Shown here: positions 35,111 through 45,260 of the stretch, in pieces
Numbering within the stretch: position 1 is the stretch's first letter
Layout of the letters: every line of letters starts with the position of its first letter
DNA from: Clavibacter tessellarius
Lineage (GTDB): Bacteria; Actinomycetota; Actinomycetes; Actinomycetales; Microbacteriaceae
Assembly (NCBI RefSeq): GCF_001618005.1
Contig: NZ_LQXA01000047.1
Span: forward strand, 55,275-119,274
Reading direction: 5' to 3'
Length of the DNA stretch: 64,000 nucleotides
Notes under the pieces: generated by a model
The model's database searches: none
Told to the model about the DNA's origin: nothing
The model's input: only the letters and a program-made list of their open reading frames with translations
Made by a program: the position numbers and the translations under genes

Positions 35111-36097
35111 ATGCTCCCCGCCCTGGACGATCTCCTCGCCACCGCCCGCGTCGTCGCCCTCCCCCTCCGCACGCGCTTCCGCGGCCTCGACGTCCGCGAG
35201 GCCGTCCTGATCGAGGGCCCGCACGGCTGGAGCGAGTTCTCGCCGTTCGTCGAGTACGACGACGCCGAGGCCGCCGCCTGGCTGGAGGCCGCGATCGACT
35301 TCGGCTGGACCGAGCCGCCCGCGGCGCTCCGCGACCACGTGCTCGTGAACGCGACGATCCCGGCGATCCCGGCCGAGGGCGTGGCCGGGGTGCTCGCGCG
35401 GTTCCCCGGCTGCCGCACAGCCAAGGTCAAGGTCGCCGAACGCGGCACGACGCTGGCGGACGACGTGGCGCGGGTCACCGAGGTGCGCCGCCTGCTGGGG
35501 CCGGAGGGCCGCGTGCGCATCGACGCGAACGCGGCCTGGAACGTGGACGAAGCCGAGCACGCGGTGCACGCCCTCGCCGAGCACGACCTCGAGTACGTGG
35601 AGCAGCCGTGCGCGACGGTCGAGGAGCTGGCCGAGCTGCGCGAGCGGATCCGTCACCTCGGTGTGCCCGTGGCCGCCGACGAGAGCGTGCGCAAGGCCGA
35701 CGACCCGCTGCGGGTGGCGCGCGCCGGCGCCGCCGACCTGCTCGTGATCAAGGCGCAGCCGCTCGGCGGGATCCACCGCGCGCTCCGCATCACGCAGGAC
35801 GCGGGCCTGCCGGTCGTGGTGTCCAGCGCGTTGGACACGAGCATCGGCATCTCGATGGCCGCGCACCTCGCGGCCGCGATCCCCGAGCTGCCCCACGACT
35901 GCGGCCTCGGCACGGTATCGCTCTTCGTCGAGGACGTGGTGGCGGAGCCGCTCGTGCCGGTCGACGGCCGGATCCCGGTGCGCCGCGTGACGCCGGACGC
36001 ACGGCTCCTCGACGCCCATGCCGCGGACGCGGACCGCCGGGAGTGGTGGCTCGACCGGATCCGCCGCACGCACGCCGTGCTCGCGACGCGCGCCTGA
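35111..36097 (+). CDS. menC: o-Succinylbenzoate synthase
   Basis: Codes for 328 residues. It dehydrates SHCHC to o-succinylbenzoate. The enolase-superfamily site is complete: Lys105 and Lys107 in AKVKV, Asp138 in RIDAN, Glu164 in VEQPC, Asp190 in ADES and Lys214 in VIKAQPLGG. The capping domain is short, as in actinobacterial MenC. The gene faces menB and menE across a repeat-filled gap and is convergent with ccsB. The stop is followed by a second in-frame TGA nine bases on. Confidence 0.94.
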   Translation: MLPALDDLLATARVVALPLRTRFRGLDVREAVLIEGPHGWSEFSPFVEYDDAEAAAWLEAAIDFGWTEPPAALRDHVLVNATIPAIPAEGVAGVLARFPGCRTAKVKVAERGTTLADDVARVTEVRRLLGPEGRVRIDANAAWNVDEAEHAVHALAEHDLEYVEQPCATVEELAELRERIRHLGVPVAADESVRKADDPLRVARAGAADLLVIKAQPLGGIHRALRITQDAGLPVVVSSALDTSIGISMAAHLAAAIPELPHDCGLGTVSLFVEDVVAEPLVPVDGRIPVRRVTPDARLLDAHAADADRREWWLDRIRRTHAVLATRA

Positions 36098-36121
36098 GCC
36101 GGCTGAGCGGCTGGGCGCCGC

Positions 36122-37120
36122 CTACAGGCCGCTGTAGGTGTGCAGGCCCTTGAAGAAGACGTTGACGACGCCGAAGTTGAACATGACGGCGGAGAACCCG
36201 ATGACCGCCAGCCATGCCGACCGCGATCCGCGCCAGCCGCGGGTCGCCCGCGCGTGGATGTAGCCGGCGTAGAGCACCCAGATGATGAAGGTCCAGACCT
36301 CCTTGGTGTCCCAGCCCCAGTAGCGACCCCACGCGCGCTCGGCCCAGATGGCGCCGGCCATGAGCGTGAAGGTCCAGAAGATGAAGCCCACGATGTTGAG
36401 GCGGTACGCCATCGACTCGAGCGTGACGGAGTCGGGCAGGGTCGCGAGGAAGCGCATCTTCGCCGCCTTCGCATCGGCGGCGAGCGACTCGCGCCGGAAC
36501 TGCAGCAGCTGCACGCCGGAGAGCGCGAAGGCGAGCGCGAAGAACCCGGTGCCGAGGGCGGCGACGAAGACGTGGATCACGAGCCAGTACGACTGCAGCG
36601 ACGGCGGCAGCGGCGACACCTCGACGCGGTACTGCACGACGGCGACGCCCAGGAGGATGAGGATGAGCCCCGTGACGAACGTGCCGAGGAACCGCAGGTC
36701 GCGGCGCGTGAGCACGATGAGGTAGACGCTGAGGATGAGCAGCGTGCCCGTCATGGCGAACTCGTACATGTTCGCCCACGGGACACGCGAGGCCGCGAGC
36801 CCGCGGAGCACGGTCGCGACGGCATGCGCCACGAAGCCGACGACGAGCAGCACCATGGCGACGTTGAGGCTGAGGGACCTGCCGGCGGCCACGGGCGCGT
36901 CCGGCCCGGAGGAGGCGGGCTCGCGCTCCAGGGTGGCGGTTCCGCCCCCGCGGGCCGCGGTGGCGCCGACGGCGGAGGGCTGCCGCGCGGTGGCCGCGTC
37001 GGCGACGAGCGCCGAGCGGCGGGCGAGATCGAGGGCGAACGCGATGAACGCGGCCGCGTAGAGGCCCATCGCGACGAGGAGCGCGATGAGGGAGACGTCG
37101 TCGAGCATGGCCGTGTTCAC
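36122..37120 (-). CDS. ccsB: System II cytochrome c biogenesis protein CcsB (CcsA/ResC type)
   Basis: Codes for 332 residues with about eight membrane helices. WGRYWGWDTKEVWTFIIW near 265 is the tryptophan-rich heme-handling loop, and conserved His residues flank it (FVAHAVAT, LVIHVFVAA, YIHARAT). With ResB it passes heme to apocytochrome c outside the cell. A 60-residue soluble loop with low complexity (VADAATARQPSAVGAT) follows the first helix. Its start overlaps the resB stop by four bases. Confidence 0.94.
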   Translation of the reverse strand: MNTAMLDDVSLIALLVAMGLYAAAFIAFALDLARRSALVADAATARQPSAVGATAARGGGTATLEREPASSGPDAPVAAGRSLSLNVAMVLLVVGFVAHAVATVLRGLAASRVPWANMYEFAMTGTLLILSVYLIVLTRRDLRFLGTFVTGLILILLGVAVVQYRVEVSPLPPSLQSYWLVIHVFVAALGTGFFALAFALSGVQLLQFRRESLAADAKAAKMRFLATLPDSVTLESMAYRLNIVGFIFWTFTLMAGAIWAERAWGRYWGWDTKEVWTFIIWVLYAGYIHARATRGWRGSRSAWLAVIGFSAVMFNFGVVNVFFKGLHTYSGL

Positions 37121-38775
37121 GAGGGGAGCCTAACTTCTGCATCTGACACCGTGCCCGGCGCGAGGCCGGCCACGTGCTTGTCCGCCAGCGCCGCGACCGC
37201 GGCCTCCAGCGTGGGGTCCTCGCCGCGGGCGAGCCCGGCGTACTCGAGGGTGGTGGATCCGTCCGCCTGCGGCACCGCCTTGACCCAGACGCGCCGACGC
37301 GGCACGAACAGGGACGTGAGCAGGCCGCCGAGGATCAGGATCGCGAACAGCAGCACCCAGCCCTGGGTCGGGTCGTGGTGCACGTCGAACGAGACGAAGC
37401 GCGGCACGGCGTCGAGGCTGACGGTGCCGAGCCCGTCGGGCAGGTCGACGGTCTGCCCGGGCGACATCCGCAGCGCCTGCACGCCCGTCCGCCCGCCCGT
37501 GAGCTGGGTCAGCTCGTTGACCTGGAGGTTGTAGACGGAGGTGGGCACTCCCGCGTTGATCCCGAGGTCGCCCGTGTAGACGTTGAGCGTCAGCACGGGG
37601 TTGTCGAGATCCGGGTAGGAGGACCTGAAGGGCGTCTTCGAGTCGTCGAGCGTCGGGTAGAAGAACCCGATCATGCCGACCTGCTCGCGCAGCCCGTCCG
37701 GCACCTTGACGACGCCCTGGGACATGAGCTTCGCGTCCTGCGGGAGGAACGGCACGTCGGCGCTGTAGACGCTCTTGCCCTCCGGATCCCGCACCGTGAC
37801 ATGCGGCGCGTACCCGTTGCCGAGCAGGTACATGTCGGTGCCGCCGATGGCGAGCGGGTCGTTCACCTTGACCTCGCGGTCCTGCGGCTGGCCTCCGGGC
37901 ACGTCGGCGGTGACGTCGGCCGTGAAGTCGAGCGGCTGGCCGATGGCGTTCGGGTTCTCCTGCTCGTACTGCACGTGCAGCGCGTTCAGCTTCACGCGGT
38001 ACGGCGTGAGCGCGGAGTCGTCGAAGAACCGGCCGGGGTTGAACGAGTCGAAGGTCGAGAGCGTGTTCACGAACGACTGGCCCTCGACGAGCACCTTCTG
38101 CCCGGAGTACCCGAAGCCGCCGCCGACGCCGACCGTGATGAGGATCCCCACGAGCGCCGAGTGGAACACGAGGTTGCCGGTCTCGCGCAGGTACCCGCGC
38201 TCGGCCGAGACGGAGAGCACGCCGCCGGAGGCCGACGCGTCGTCGACGAGCAGGGTGCGGTAGCGCTGCTTCGTGAGGAGCGCGCGGGCCTGGCGGATCG
38301 CCTCGACCGGATCCCCCGTGGTCGTCCGCGTCGTGTAGCCGGCCAGGCGGGACAGGCGCGCCGGCGTCTTCGGGGGCGCTTGGCGGAGCGCGTCGAAGTG
38401 GTGCTTGGCCCGCGGCACGACGCAGCCGATGAGGCTGATGAACAGCAGCAGGTAGATGGAGGAGAACCAGACCGAGCTGTAGGTGTCGAACACCTGCAAC
38501 CAGTCGAGGACCGGGTAGAGGTCCGGGTTGTCCAAGCGGAACTGCGTGACGCCGTTGGGGTCGGAGCTGCGCTGCGGCACCAGGGATCCGGGGATGGCCG
38601 CGAACGCGAGCATGAGCAGCAGGAATAGCGCCGTGCGCATGCTCGTGAGCTGCCGCCAGGCCCAGCGGAGCGTGCCGAGGAAGCCGAGCTTCGGCTGCTC
38701 GATGGCCGCGCCGGCGGCGGAGGACGGGCGCGAGGCCCGCTGCGGCGAGTCGACGTGGTCAGATGGCCGGGACAT
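37117..38775 (-). CDS. resB: System II cytochrome c biogenesis protein ResB
   Basis: Codes for 552 residues. Three N-terminal helices (LFLLLMLAFAAIPGSLVPQR, then SSIYLLLFISLIGCVVPRAK and one near 190) precede a large outside domain. A final helix (GWVLLFAILILGGLLTSLFV) ends the core. LTSMRTALFLLLMLAFAAIPG is the ResB start motif. It works with CcsB in heme delivery. Start ATG 38775 overlaps the ccdA end by 17 bases. Confidence 0.94.
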   Translation of the reverse strand: MSRPSDHVDSPQRASRPSSAAGAAIEQPKLGFLGTLRWAWRQLTSMRTALFLLLMLAFAAIPGSLVPQRSSDPNGVTQFRLDNPDLYPVLDWLQVFDTYSSVWFSSIYLLLFISLIGCVVPRAKHHFDALRQAPPKTPARLSRLAGYTTRTTTGDPVEAIRQARALLTKQRYRTLLVDDASASGGVLSVSAERGYLRETGNLVFHSALVGILITVGVGGGFGYSGQKVLVEGQSFVNTLSTFDSFNPGRFFDDSALTPYRVKLNALHVQYEQENPNAIGQPLDFTADVTADVPGGQPQDREVKVNDPLAIGGTDMYLLGNGYAPHVTVRDPEGKSVYSADVPFLPQDAKLMSQGVVKVPDGLREQVGMIGFFYPTLDDSKTPFRSSYPDLDNPVLTLNVYTGDLGINAGVPTSVYNLQVNELTQLTGGRTGVQALRMSPGQTVDLPDGLGTVSLDAVPRFVSFDVHHDPTQGWVLLFAILILGGLLTSLFVPRRRVWVKAVPQADGSTTLEYAGLARGEDPTLEAAVAALADKHVAGLAPGTVSDAEVRLPS

Positions 38776-39499
38776 ACGTGGCGATCACCCCCTGGAGGCG
38801 GAGCATCCACGCCGACCAGAGGCCGGAGACCATGAGCACGCCGATGAGGACGAGCAGCGCTCCCCCGACGAGGTTGACGGTGCGGATGTGGCGGCGGAGG
38901 AACCCGACGGTGCGCGTCATCCAGCCGAGGCCGAGGGCCACGAGGAGGAACGGCACGCCGAGCCCGATGCAGTAGGCGACGCCGAGCAGCACTCCGCGGC
39001 CCGCATCGGCGGACGTGAGGCTCATCGAGATGACGACGGCGATGGTCGGGCCGATGCAGGGCGCCCAGCCGATGCCGAACACGACGCCGAGCAGCGGTGC
39101 GCCCGCGAGCCCGGTGGCCGGCCGCCACGAGCTCTTCACCTGCCGCTGGAGGAAGCCGAGCCGCCCGGTGAAGACGAGCCCCATGACGATGAGGACGACG
39201 CCGAGGATCCGCGTGATGAGGTCCTGCCAGCGCATCAGCCAGAAGCCGGCGGTGGCCGAGACGAGCGTGGTGACGATGAAGACGGCGGAGAAGCCGAGCA
39301 CGAACAGCGCCGTGCCGAGGAGCAGGCGGCGACGCGTCGCGGATCCGCCCTTGGCCTCGGCCATGCCGCCGATGTAGCCGAGGTAGCCGGGCACCAGCGG
39401 CAGCACGCAGGGGGAGGCGAACGAGACCAGGCCCGCGAGCAGCGCCAGCGGCACCGCGACGAGGAGCTGGCCCGAGAGGGCGCTCTGGATCTGATCCAC
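38759..39499 (-). CDS. ccdA: Thiol-disulfide transmembrane carrier CcdA
   Basis: Codes for 246 residues with six helices. The two redox cysteines are in SFASPCVLPLVPGYLGYIGG and FGIGWAPCIGPTIAVVI. CcdA carries reducing power from cytoplasmic thioredoxin to ResA so that apocytochrome c cysteines stay reduced. The GTG start at 39499 directly abuts the resA stop (39500), so the two are coupled. Confidence 0.95.
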   Translation of the reverse strand: MDQIQSALSGQLLVAVPLALLAGLVSFASPCVLPLVPGYLGYIGGMAEAKGGSATRRRLLLGTALFVLGFSAVFIVTTLVSATAGFWLMRWQDLITRILGVVLIVMGLVFTGRLGFLQRQVKSSWRPATGLAGAPLLGVVFGIGWAPCIGPTIAVVISMSLTSADAGRGVLLGVAYCIGLGVPFLLVALGLGWMTRTVGFLRRHIRTVNLVGGALLVLIGVLMVSGLWSAWMLRLQGVIATYVPAI

Positions 39500-40105
39500 C
39501 TAGCCCGCCGGCTCCGCGACCGTGTCGGAGACGAGCGTGCGGAGCACCCCGGGGTCGATCTTCCCGAGCACCCGCGAGGCGACGCGACCCTGGCGGTCGA
39601 GCACGATGGTGGCGGGCACGGCGTTCGGCGCGATGGTGCCGGCGAACGCGAGCTGCATGCTCGTGTCCTCGACGTCGAGGACGGACGGGTAGGTGATGCC
39701 GTAGGTGGAGTCGAACGACTCGACGTTCGGTGCCCGGTCGCGCGTGTTCACCCCGAGGAACTTCACGCCGTCGGGCGCGTGCTCTACGCTCGCGGCCTGC
39801 AGGTCCTTCGCCTCGAGGCGGCAGGGCGGGCACTCGGCGTACCAGAAGTTGACCACCGTGACGGATCCCCGGTACGCGTCGGACGACACCTCGGTGCCGT
39901 CGGCGAGGGTGCCGGAGAAGTCGACCGGGGCGGCGCGGTCGGACAGCGGCACCTCCGTGAACGTGCCGTCTCCCGCGATGTAGCGCTTGTTGTCGCCCGC
40001 GCGGAACTCGGCCGCGAGCGGATCCTGCGTGCAGCCGGTGAGCGCGACCGCGGCGAGAGCGGCGGACCCGACGGCGGCGAGGACGGTGCGGCGGCGGACG
40101 GGCAT
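39500..40105 (-). CDS. resA: ResA-like thiol-disulfide lipoprotein
   Basis: Codes for 201 residues. A signal with lipobox VALTGC makes Cys25 the lipid-anchored N-terminus. The thioredoxin domain has NFWYAECPPCRLEAKDL (CPPC active site near 95) and the cis-Pro loop NAVPATIVLDRQGRV. It reduces apocytochrome c before heme attachment, fed by CcdA. The ATG overlaps the phosphatase stop (TGATG shared bases). A second in the five-gene operon. Confidence 0.93.
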   Translation of the reverse strand: MPVRRRTVLAAVGSAALAAVALTGCTQDPLAAEFRAGDNKRYIAGDGTFTEVPLSDRAAPVDFSGTLADGTEVSSDAYRGSVTVVNFWYAECPPCRLEAKDLQAASVEHAPDGVKFLGVNTRDRAPNVESFDSTYGITYPSVLDVEDTSMQLAFAGTIAPNAVPATIVLDRQGRVASRVLGKIDPGVLRTLVSDTVAEPAG

Positions 40106-40749
40106 CAGACCGCGCCCTCGTCGACCGCGAGGTCGGACAGGCCGGCCGCCGCGTCGATGTAGCCGGTCTCGACGAACCGGTCGCCCACGCGCTCCACCGT
40201 GGTGATGCTCGACAGCGCGCAGCGGCGCTTGCGCGGGTCGTGGAAGAGGCGCTCGCCCGCGAGGGAGAGGTGCACCATCCAGATGGGCAGCTGGTGGCTG
40301 ACGATGACGACGTCGCCGTCCGGCACCGAGCGGTGCGCGGCCTTGACGGCCTCCGCCATGCGGGCGGCGATGGAGCGGTACGACTCGCCCCAGCTCGGCT
40401 TCACCGGGTCGACGACGAGCGGCCAGAGGCGCGGGGAGCGCGCGATGCGGGAGGGCGAGGGGAAGCGCGAACCCTCGAAGCGGTTGGTGGGCTCGATGAC
40501 GCGCTCGTCGGTCGCGACCTCCAGGGCGAAGCGCTCGCCCCAGGGTGCGGCGGATTCCTGCGCGCGCTGCAGCGGGGAGGCGATGACGCGGTTGACGGGT
40601 GCTCCGGCGTCCTCCAGGGCCCGCGCGGCCGCGTCGGCCATGCGGTGGCCGAGGTCGGAGAGGCCGTATCCCGGGATGCGTCCGTAGAGCACTCCGTCGG
40701 GGTTGTGCACCTCGCCGTGACGGACGAGATGGATTCGTGAGGCGACCAC
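40105..40749 (-). CDS. Histidine phosphatase family protein
   Basis: Codes for 214 residues. HLVRHGEVHNPDGVLYGR has the catalytic RHG, and ASPLQRAQESAAPW, PSWGESYRSIAARMAEA and VVIVSHQLPIWMV (second His) complete the site. The group includes phosphoglycerate mutases and small-molecule phosphatases. In actinobacteria a member is often first in the ccs operon, as here, for unknown reasons. GTG 40749 is the start. Confidence 0.88.
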   Translation of the reverse strand: MVASRIHLVRHGEVHNPDGVLYGRIPGYGLSDLGHRMADAAARALEDAGAPVNRVIASPLQRAQESAAPWGERFALEVATDERVIEPTNRFEGSRFPSPSRIARSPRLWPLVVDPVKPSWGESYRSIAARMAEAVKAAHRSVPDGDVVIVSHQLPIWMVHLSLAGERLFHDPRKRRCALSSITTVERVGDRFVETGYIDAAAGLSDLAVDEGAV

Positions 40750-41065
40750 CCGTCAAGTGTAGGTGTCGCGCGGATGTACAACCGCCGAGCAGCGAGCGCA
40801 ACCCCATGCGCGAATCATTCGTCCGCAATACGATTGGGCGCACCGGCGGGGGCCGGTGCTTCGCCTCCGGCTCCGACCGGTTCTTACATGCGTATACGAA
40901 TGATTGGGCCCCAAAGGAATCGCACGCTAAGTTAGGTGCGCGAGGTCGTGATCCGACCTCCCGGCGAGAGCCCCGTGGCACACGGGACCTCGCAGAGACC
41001 CCCGTCTAACGGACGCGGGCCCGCATGACGATGCCGTCCGGGACGGCGCGGAAGGAACGGGCACC
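40750..41065. promoter_or_regulatory. Promoter region of the sigma-factor gene, locally AT-rich
   Basis: These 316 bases hold no gene that I can support. They are richer in A+T than the surroundings. TTGGGC (40904-40909) and TAAGTT (40928-40933) are 18 bases apart and could be a promoter, giving a leader of about 125 bases. Other structures are a hairpin (GCACCGGC at 40840-40847 with GCCGGTGC at 40852-40859) and a 9-base inverted repeat AATCATTCG (40813-40821)/CGAATGATT (40897-40905). The leader also holds a GGTCGTGATCCGACC palindrome near 40945. Confidence 0.5.
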
Positions 41066-42112
41066 ATGACGATGACACCGACCAGGCCCACGGCCACCGA
41101 CACCACCAGCACCGATTCCGCCCTCGATCCGATCGAGGCCGTCGGCCCCGTCGATCCGTACGCGGACTCCGACCTCCCCGAGCCCTCGCTCGTCACGCCC
41201 GGCGCCAGCACCGACGCCGTCAAGGACTACCTCCGCCAGATCGGCCGCGTGCCGCTCCTCACCGCCGAGCAGGAGGTGAGCGTCGCCCGCCGCATCGAGG
41301 TGGGCGTGCTGTCCCAGGAGGTGCTGGACACCCGCACCGACCTGACGCCCGCCGAGCGCCGCGAGTACCAGACGCTGGCCCAGGACGGCATGCGCGCCAA
41401 GCAGCACCTCGTGAACGCCAACCTGCGCCTCGTCGTCAGCATCGCCAAGCGCTACACCGGCCGCGGCCTGCCGTTCCTGGACCTCATCCAGGAGGGCAAC
41501 ATGGGCCTCGTCCGGGCGGTCGAGAAGTTCGACTACCAGGCCGGCTTCAAGTTCTCGACCTACGCGTCGTGGTGGATCAAGCAGTCCATCACCCGCGGCA
41601 TGGCGGACACGAGCCGCACCATCCGGATCCCCGTGCACACCGTCGAGCACATCAACCGCATCAACGCGGTGCAGCGCGAGCTCGCGGTGGAGCTCGGCCG
41701 GGACCCCTCCATGGAGGAGATCGCGCGCGAGTCGGACACGCCGGTCACCAAGGTGCGCTACCTGCTCGACCGCGCGCAGGAGCCCATGTCGCTGCAGGTC
41801 CTCGTGGGCGGCAGCGGCGGCGACGGCGACACCGAGATGGCGGACCTCATCGAGGACGCCGACGTCACGCAGCCCATCGACGTGGTGACGCAGCAGCTCA
41901 TGGCCGCGCACGTCACGCGCCTCATCGACGGGCTCGCCGAGCGCGACGCCGAGGTCGTGCGCATGCGCTTCGGCCTCGCGGGACTCGAGCCGCGCTCGCT
42001 CGCGTACGTGAGCCAGCAGCTCGGCGTGACGCGCGAGCGCGTGCGCCAGATCGAGAAGAAGTGCCTCGCGAAGCTCCGCATCCCGGAGCTGGAGACGTAC
42101 ATCCGCGGCTGA
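41066..42112 (+). CDS. Group 2 sigma-70 factor (SigB/HrdB-like)
   Basis: Codes for 348 residues; ATG 41066 with GGAACGGGCACC upstream. Region 1.2 is [21 protein letters not shown], region 2 is [20 protein letters not shown] then [18 protein letters not shown] and [20 protein letters not shown] (2.3-2.4). Region 4.2 is [19 protein letters not shown]. The long N-terminal region 1.1 of the primary sigma factor is missing, so this is the SigB-type relative used in stress or stationary phase. It has its own AT-rich promoter region and stands alone. Confidence 0.92.
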   Translation: MTMTPTRPTATDTTSTDSALDPIEAVGPVDPYADSDLPEPSLVTPGASTDAVKDYLRQIGRVPLLTAEQEVSVARRIEVGVLSQEVLDTRTDLTPAERREYQTLAQDGMRAKQHLVNANLRLVVSIAKRYTGRGLPFLDLIQEGNMGLVRAVEKFDYQAGFKFSTYASWWIKQSITRGMADTSRTIRIPVHTVEHINRINAVQRELAVELGRDPSMEEIARESDTPVTKVRYLLDRAQEPMSLQVLVGGSGGDGDTEMADLIEDADVTQPIDVVTQQLMAAHVTRLIDGLAERDAEVVRMRFGLAGLEPRSLAYVSQQLGVTRERVRQIEKKCLAKLRIPELETYIRG

Positions 42113-42129
42113 TCCCGCCGCATCCCGAA

Positions 42130-42157
42130 GGCCGTCCGCGCTGCGTCGCGGGCGGCC
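42130..42157 (+). terminator. Hairpin terminator after the sigma-factor gene
   Basis: GGCCGTCCGCG (42130-42140) pairs with CGCGGGCGGCC (42147-42157), giving 11 base pairs including one G-U, with a six-base loop. It lies 17 bases after the stop. No U-tract follows. Confidence 0.7.
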
Positions 42158-42361
42158 CTCGCGCGTGCGCGGCGCATCGACGCCCGGGTCCGGGCCGGAT
42201 CCGCATGCCCACGGGCGCCCGTGTTCCTGCGGATCCGCCGAGTACTACGCCCGCTAGTCGTTAGTGCGCATACAGTTGTTCCCCACCCCTCCGACGGCGC
42301 GCATCCACGCCGCGGACGACACGAAGCGAGCTCGACGACGAGCCGCGAAGAAGGAGGAGCC
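42158..42361 (+). promoter_or_regulatory. Upstream region of the 70-residue protein gene
   Basis: No gene is visible. A possible -10 box TACAGT is at 42271-42276, in a locally AT-richer patch (CTAGTCGTTAGTGCGCATAC). The leader to the ATG would be about 80 bases. It ends in AAGGAGGAGCC, an excellent ribosome site for the next gene. Confidence 0.4.
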
Positions 42362-42574
42362 ATGGCTCTCACGCAGGCCGCACCCGGCGTCACCGACGTC
42401 CCCCGCATCAGCTGGTCCCCCGTCGCCGCGGGGCTCTGGGTCGCCCGACGCGGCGACGAGTTCGCCGGCATGAGCGAGGAGCGGTGGGGCGCGGGCTTCC
42501 ACGTCACCGACCGCCTCGGCCGCGACGTCGGCGACTTCCCCACCCTCGCCGAGGCGCGCGCCGCCCTGTCCTGA
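42362..42574 (+). CDS. Small conserved protein of unknown function
   Basis: Codes for 70 residues beginning MALTQAAPGVTDVPRISWSP. The body VAAGLWVARRGDEFAGMSEE and GAGFHVTDRLGRDVGDFPTL resembles a small all-beta domain, probably soluble. I recognise no named family. The very strong ribosome site (AAGGAGGAG, six bases before the ATG) and its own promoter region suggest good expression. It is followed 72 bases later by the UvrA-like gene. Confidence 0.78.
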   Translation: MALTQAAPGVTDVPRISWSPVAAGLWVARRGDEFAGMSEERWGAGFHVTDRLGRDVGDFPTLAEARAALS

Positions 42575-42646
42575 CCGCCCTCCCGACCGCGCTGCCCCTC
42601 CGGCGGCCGGTCGGCACCGCGGGTCGCCGGGGATAGGGTCGAGCAG

Positions 42647-45142
42647 GTGCCTCCCTCCGGAAAGACCCCGCCCGCCTCCGCCGCCGACGACCGCGCGGAC
42701 GGCTTCGTGCGTGTGCGGGGCGCGTCGGAGAACACGCTCCGGGACGTGGACGTGGACATCCCGCGCGACCGCATCGTCGCCTTCACGGGCGTCTCCGGAT
42801 CCGGCAAGTCGTCGCTCGCGTTCGGCACCGTCTACGCCGAGGCCCAGCGGCGGTTCTTCGAGTCGGTCGCGCCGTACGCCCGTCGGCTGATCCGGCAGGA
42901 GCAGACGCCGCACGTCGAGAGCATCACCGGCCTGCCGCCCGCGGTCGCGCTCCAGCAGCGCCGCGGAGCGCCGAGCACGCGCTCGACCGTCGGCACCGTG
43001 ACCACGCTGTCCAACTCGCTGCGGATGCTGATGTCGCGCGCGGGCGCCTACCCCGCCGGGCAGGGCCGGCTCGACTCCGACGCCTTCTCCCCCAACACCG
43101 CCGCGGGCGCCTGCCCCGTGTGCCACGGCCTCGGCGTCGCGCACACCGTGACCGAGGCATCGCTCGTGCCGGATCCGTCGCTGTCGATCCGCGACGGCGC
43201 GATCGCCGCGTGGCCGGGCGCCTGGCAGGGCAAGAACCTGCGCGACATCGCCATCGCGCTCGGCTACGACGTGGACGTGCCGTGGCGCGAGCTGCCGCAG
43301 GAGCGACGGGACTGGATCCTCTTCACCGAGGAGCAGCCCGTGGTGCAGATCACGCCGCAGCGCGACCGGGTGGCGAAGCCGTACAACGGGCGCTTCTGGA
43401 GCGCGCGCTCCTACGTGCTGCACACGCTGGCCGACTCGTCGAGCCCGCGTCTCCGCGAGGCGGCGCTCGCGCACATGGTGTCCGGCACGTGCGAGCGGTG
43501 CGGCGGGAGCGGGCTGACGGCCGAGGCGCTGGCCGTGACCTTCGCCGGCCGCAGCATCCAGGAGCTCAACGCGCTGACGCTCGCGGACCTCGCGACGGCC
43601 ATCGCGCCGACGGACGGCATGGGCGACGTGGCCGTGACGATCACGACCGACCTCGTCGCGCGCCTCGCCGTGCTGGTGGACCTCGGGCTCGGCTACCTCA
43701 GCCTCGGTCGCGTGACCACGACGCTGTCGCCCGGCGAGATGCAGCGGCTCCGTCTGGCGACGCAGCTGCGGTCGGGGCTGTTCGGGGTCGTGTACGTGCT
43801 CGACGAGCCGTCCGCCGGGCTGCACCCGGCCGACGCCGAGCCGCTCCTCGAGGTGCTCGAGCAGCTGCGCGACTCCGGCAACTCGGTCTTCGTGGTCGAG
43901 CACGACATGGACGTCGTGCGGCGGGCCGACTGGATCGTGGACGTGGGGCCGGGCGCCGGGCAGGCGGGCGGATCCGTCGTCTACAGCGGGCCGGTCGACG
44001 GGCTCCGCGAGGTGGAGGGATCCGCGACGCGGCCGCACCTCTTCCCCGACCTGGCGCCGGCGCGGGCGGAGCGGACGCCGCGGACGCCCACCGGGAGCAT
44101 CCGGGCCACGGGCGTGACGCTGCACAACCTCGTCGACCTCGACGTGGAGATCCCGCTGGGCGTGATGGTCGCGGTGACGGGCGTCTCCGGATCCGGGAAG
44201 TCGACGCTCGTGAGCCGCGTGCTGCCGGACCTGCTGCGGGCCTCGCTCGCGCCCGACCGCGTGGTGGTCGAGCCGGGGGACGACGCGGACGGGGACGCGC
44301 CCGACGACGCGTCCGGACCCGCCCGCATCGCCCGGGTCGAGGGCGCCGAGGCGGTGGACCGGCTCGTCGCGGTCGACCAGCGCCCCATCGGCCGCACGCC
44401 GCGCTCGACCCTCGCCACCTACACGGGGCTCTTCGACGCGGTCCGGCGCACCTACGCGGCGACCGACGAGGCGCGGGCGCGCGGCTACGGCGCCGGGCGG
44501 TTCTCCTTCAACGTCGCGGGCGGGCGGTGCGAGACCTGCCAGGGCGAGGGATCCGTGACCGTCGAGCTGCTCTTCCTGCCCGGCTCCTACGGACCGTGCC
44601 CCACCTGCCACGGCGCCCGATACGAGCCCGGGACGCTCGAGATCGAGTACCGCGGGCGCTCGATCGCGGACGTGCTGGCGATGACGGTCGACGAGGCGCA
44701 CGGGTTCCTCGCCGACGTGCCGCTCGCGGCGCGCGCCCTCGCGACCCTCCGCGACGTGGGCCTCGGCTACCTGCGGCTCGGCCAGCCCGCCACGGAGCTG
44801 TCGGGCGGAGAGGCGCAGCGGATCAAGCTGGCCACCGAGCTGCAGCGCGCGCCCCGCGGCCACACCCTCTACCTGCTCGACGAGCCGACGACGGGGCTGC
44901 ATCCGGCGGACGTCGTGCTGCTCCTGCGCCAGCTGCAGGGACTCGTCGACGCGGGGAACACGGTCGTGGTGGTGGAGCACGAGATGGACGTGGTGGCGGA
45001 CGCCGACCGGGTCATCGACCTCGGGCCGTCGGGCGGCGACCAGGGCGGACGCATCGTGGCGCAGGGCACCCCGCGCGAGGTCGCGGACACGGCCGGCAGC
45101 CGCACCGCCCCCTACCTCGCCCGCCGGCTCGACGCGTCCTGA
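42647..45142 (+). CDS. Class II UvrA-like ABC ATPase (UvrA2)
   Basis: Codes for 831 residues, over 100 shorter than standard UvrA and so of the UvrA2 class. Two ABC modules are present: Walker [14 protein letters not shown] near 48 and [10 protein letters not shown] near 510, with signatures [13 protein letters not shown] and [13 protein letters not shown]. Zinc pairs [24 protein letters not shown] and CPTCHGA are intact. The shortening is in the UvrB-contact/insertion part. UvrA2 proteins protect against DNA damage or drugs rather than replace UvrA. Start GTG 42647. Confidence 0.9.
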   Translation: MPPSGKTPPASAADDRADGFVRVRGASENTLRDVDVDIPRDRIVAFTGVSGSGKSSLAFGTVYAEAQRRFFESVAPYARRLIRQEQTPHVESITGLPPAVALQQRRGAPSTRSTVGTVTTLSNSLRMLMSRAGAYPAGQGRLDSDAFSPNTAAGACPVCHGLGVAHTVTEASLVPDPSLSIRDGAIAAWPGAWQGKNLRDIAIALGYDVDVPWRELPQERRDWILFTEEQPVVQITPQRDRVAKPYNGRFWSARSYVLHTLADSSSPRLREAALAHMVSGTCERCGGSGLTAEALAVTFAGRSIQELNALTLADLATAIAPTDGMGDVAVTITTDLVARLAVLVDLGLGYLSLGRVTTTLSPGEMQRLRLATQLRSGLFGVVYVLDEPSAGLHPADAEPLLEVLEQLRDSGNSVFVVEHDMDVVRRADWIVDVGPGAGQAGGSVVYSGPVDGLREVEGSATRPHLFPDLAPARAERTPRTPTGSIRATGVTLHNLVDLDVEIPLGVMVAVTGVSGSGKSTLVSRVLPDLLRASLAPDRVVVEPGDDADGDAPDDASGPARIARVEGAEAVDRLVAVDQRPIGRTPRSTLATYTGLFDAVRRTYAATDEARARGYGAGRFSFNVAGGRCETCQGEGSVTVELLFLPGSYGPCPTCHGARYEPGTLEIEYRGRSIADVLAMTVDEAHGFLADVPLAARALATLRDVGLGYLRLGQPATELSGGEAQRIKLATELQRAPRGHTLYLLDEPTTGLHPADVVLLLRQLQGLVDAGNTVVVVEHEMDVVADADRVIDLGPSGGDQGGRIVAQGTPREVADTAGSRTAPYLARRLDAS

Positions 45143-45260
45143 GCGGCGGCCCCGCGTGCCATCGCGGCCCCCGGCCCGCGTCGGTAGTCTGACCTGCGGC
45201 GTCCGCGCCCGCGCGCGTCGACGCCCGACGGCATCCGCACCTCTTCCCTAGGAGCACCTC

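Noticed and set aside
37121..37140. Half of a DtxR-like site (AGCCTAACTT) upstream of ccsB
   Set aside because: Only one half-site is present and it lies inside the end of the resB coding region.
40105..40749. Phosphatase gene as the glycolytic phosphoglycerate mutase
   Set aside because: Its length and operon position with resA/ccdA fit the general histidine phosphatase group, and glycolytic GpmA motifs are not clear.
42647..45142. UvrA-like gene as the main nucleotide-excision UvrA
   Set aside because: It is over 100 residues too short and lacks part of the insertion domains, so it is class II. The main uvrA should be elsewhere.
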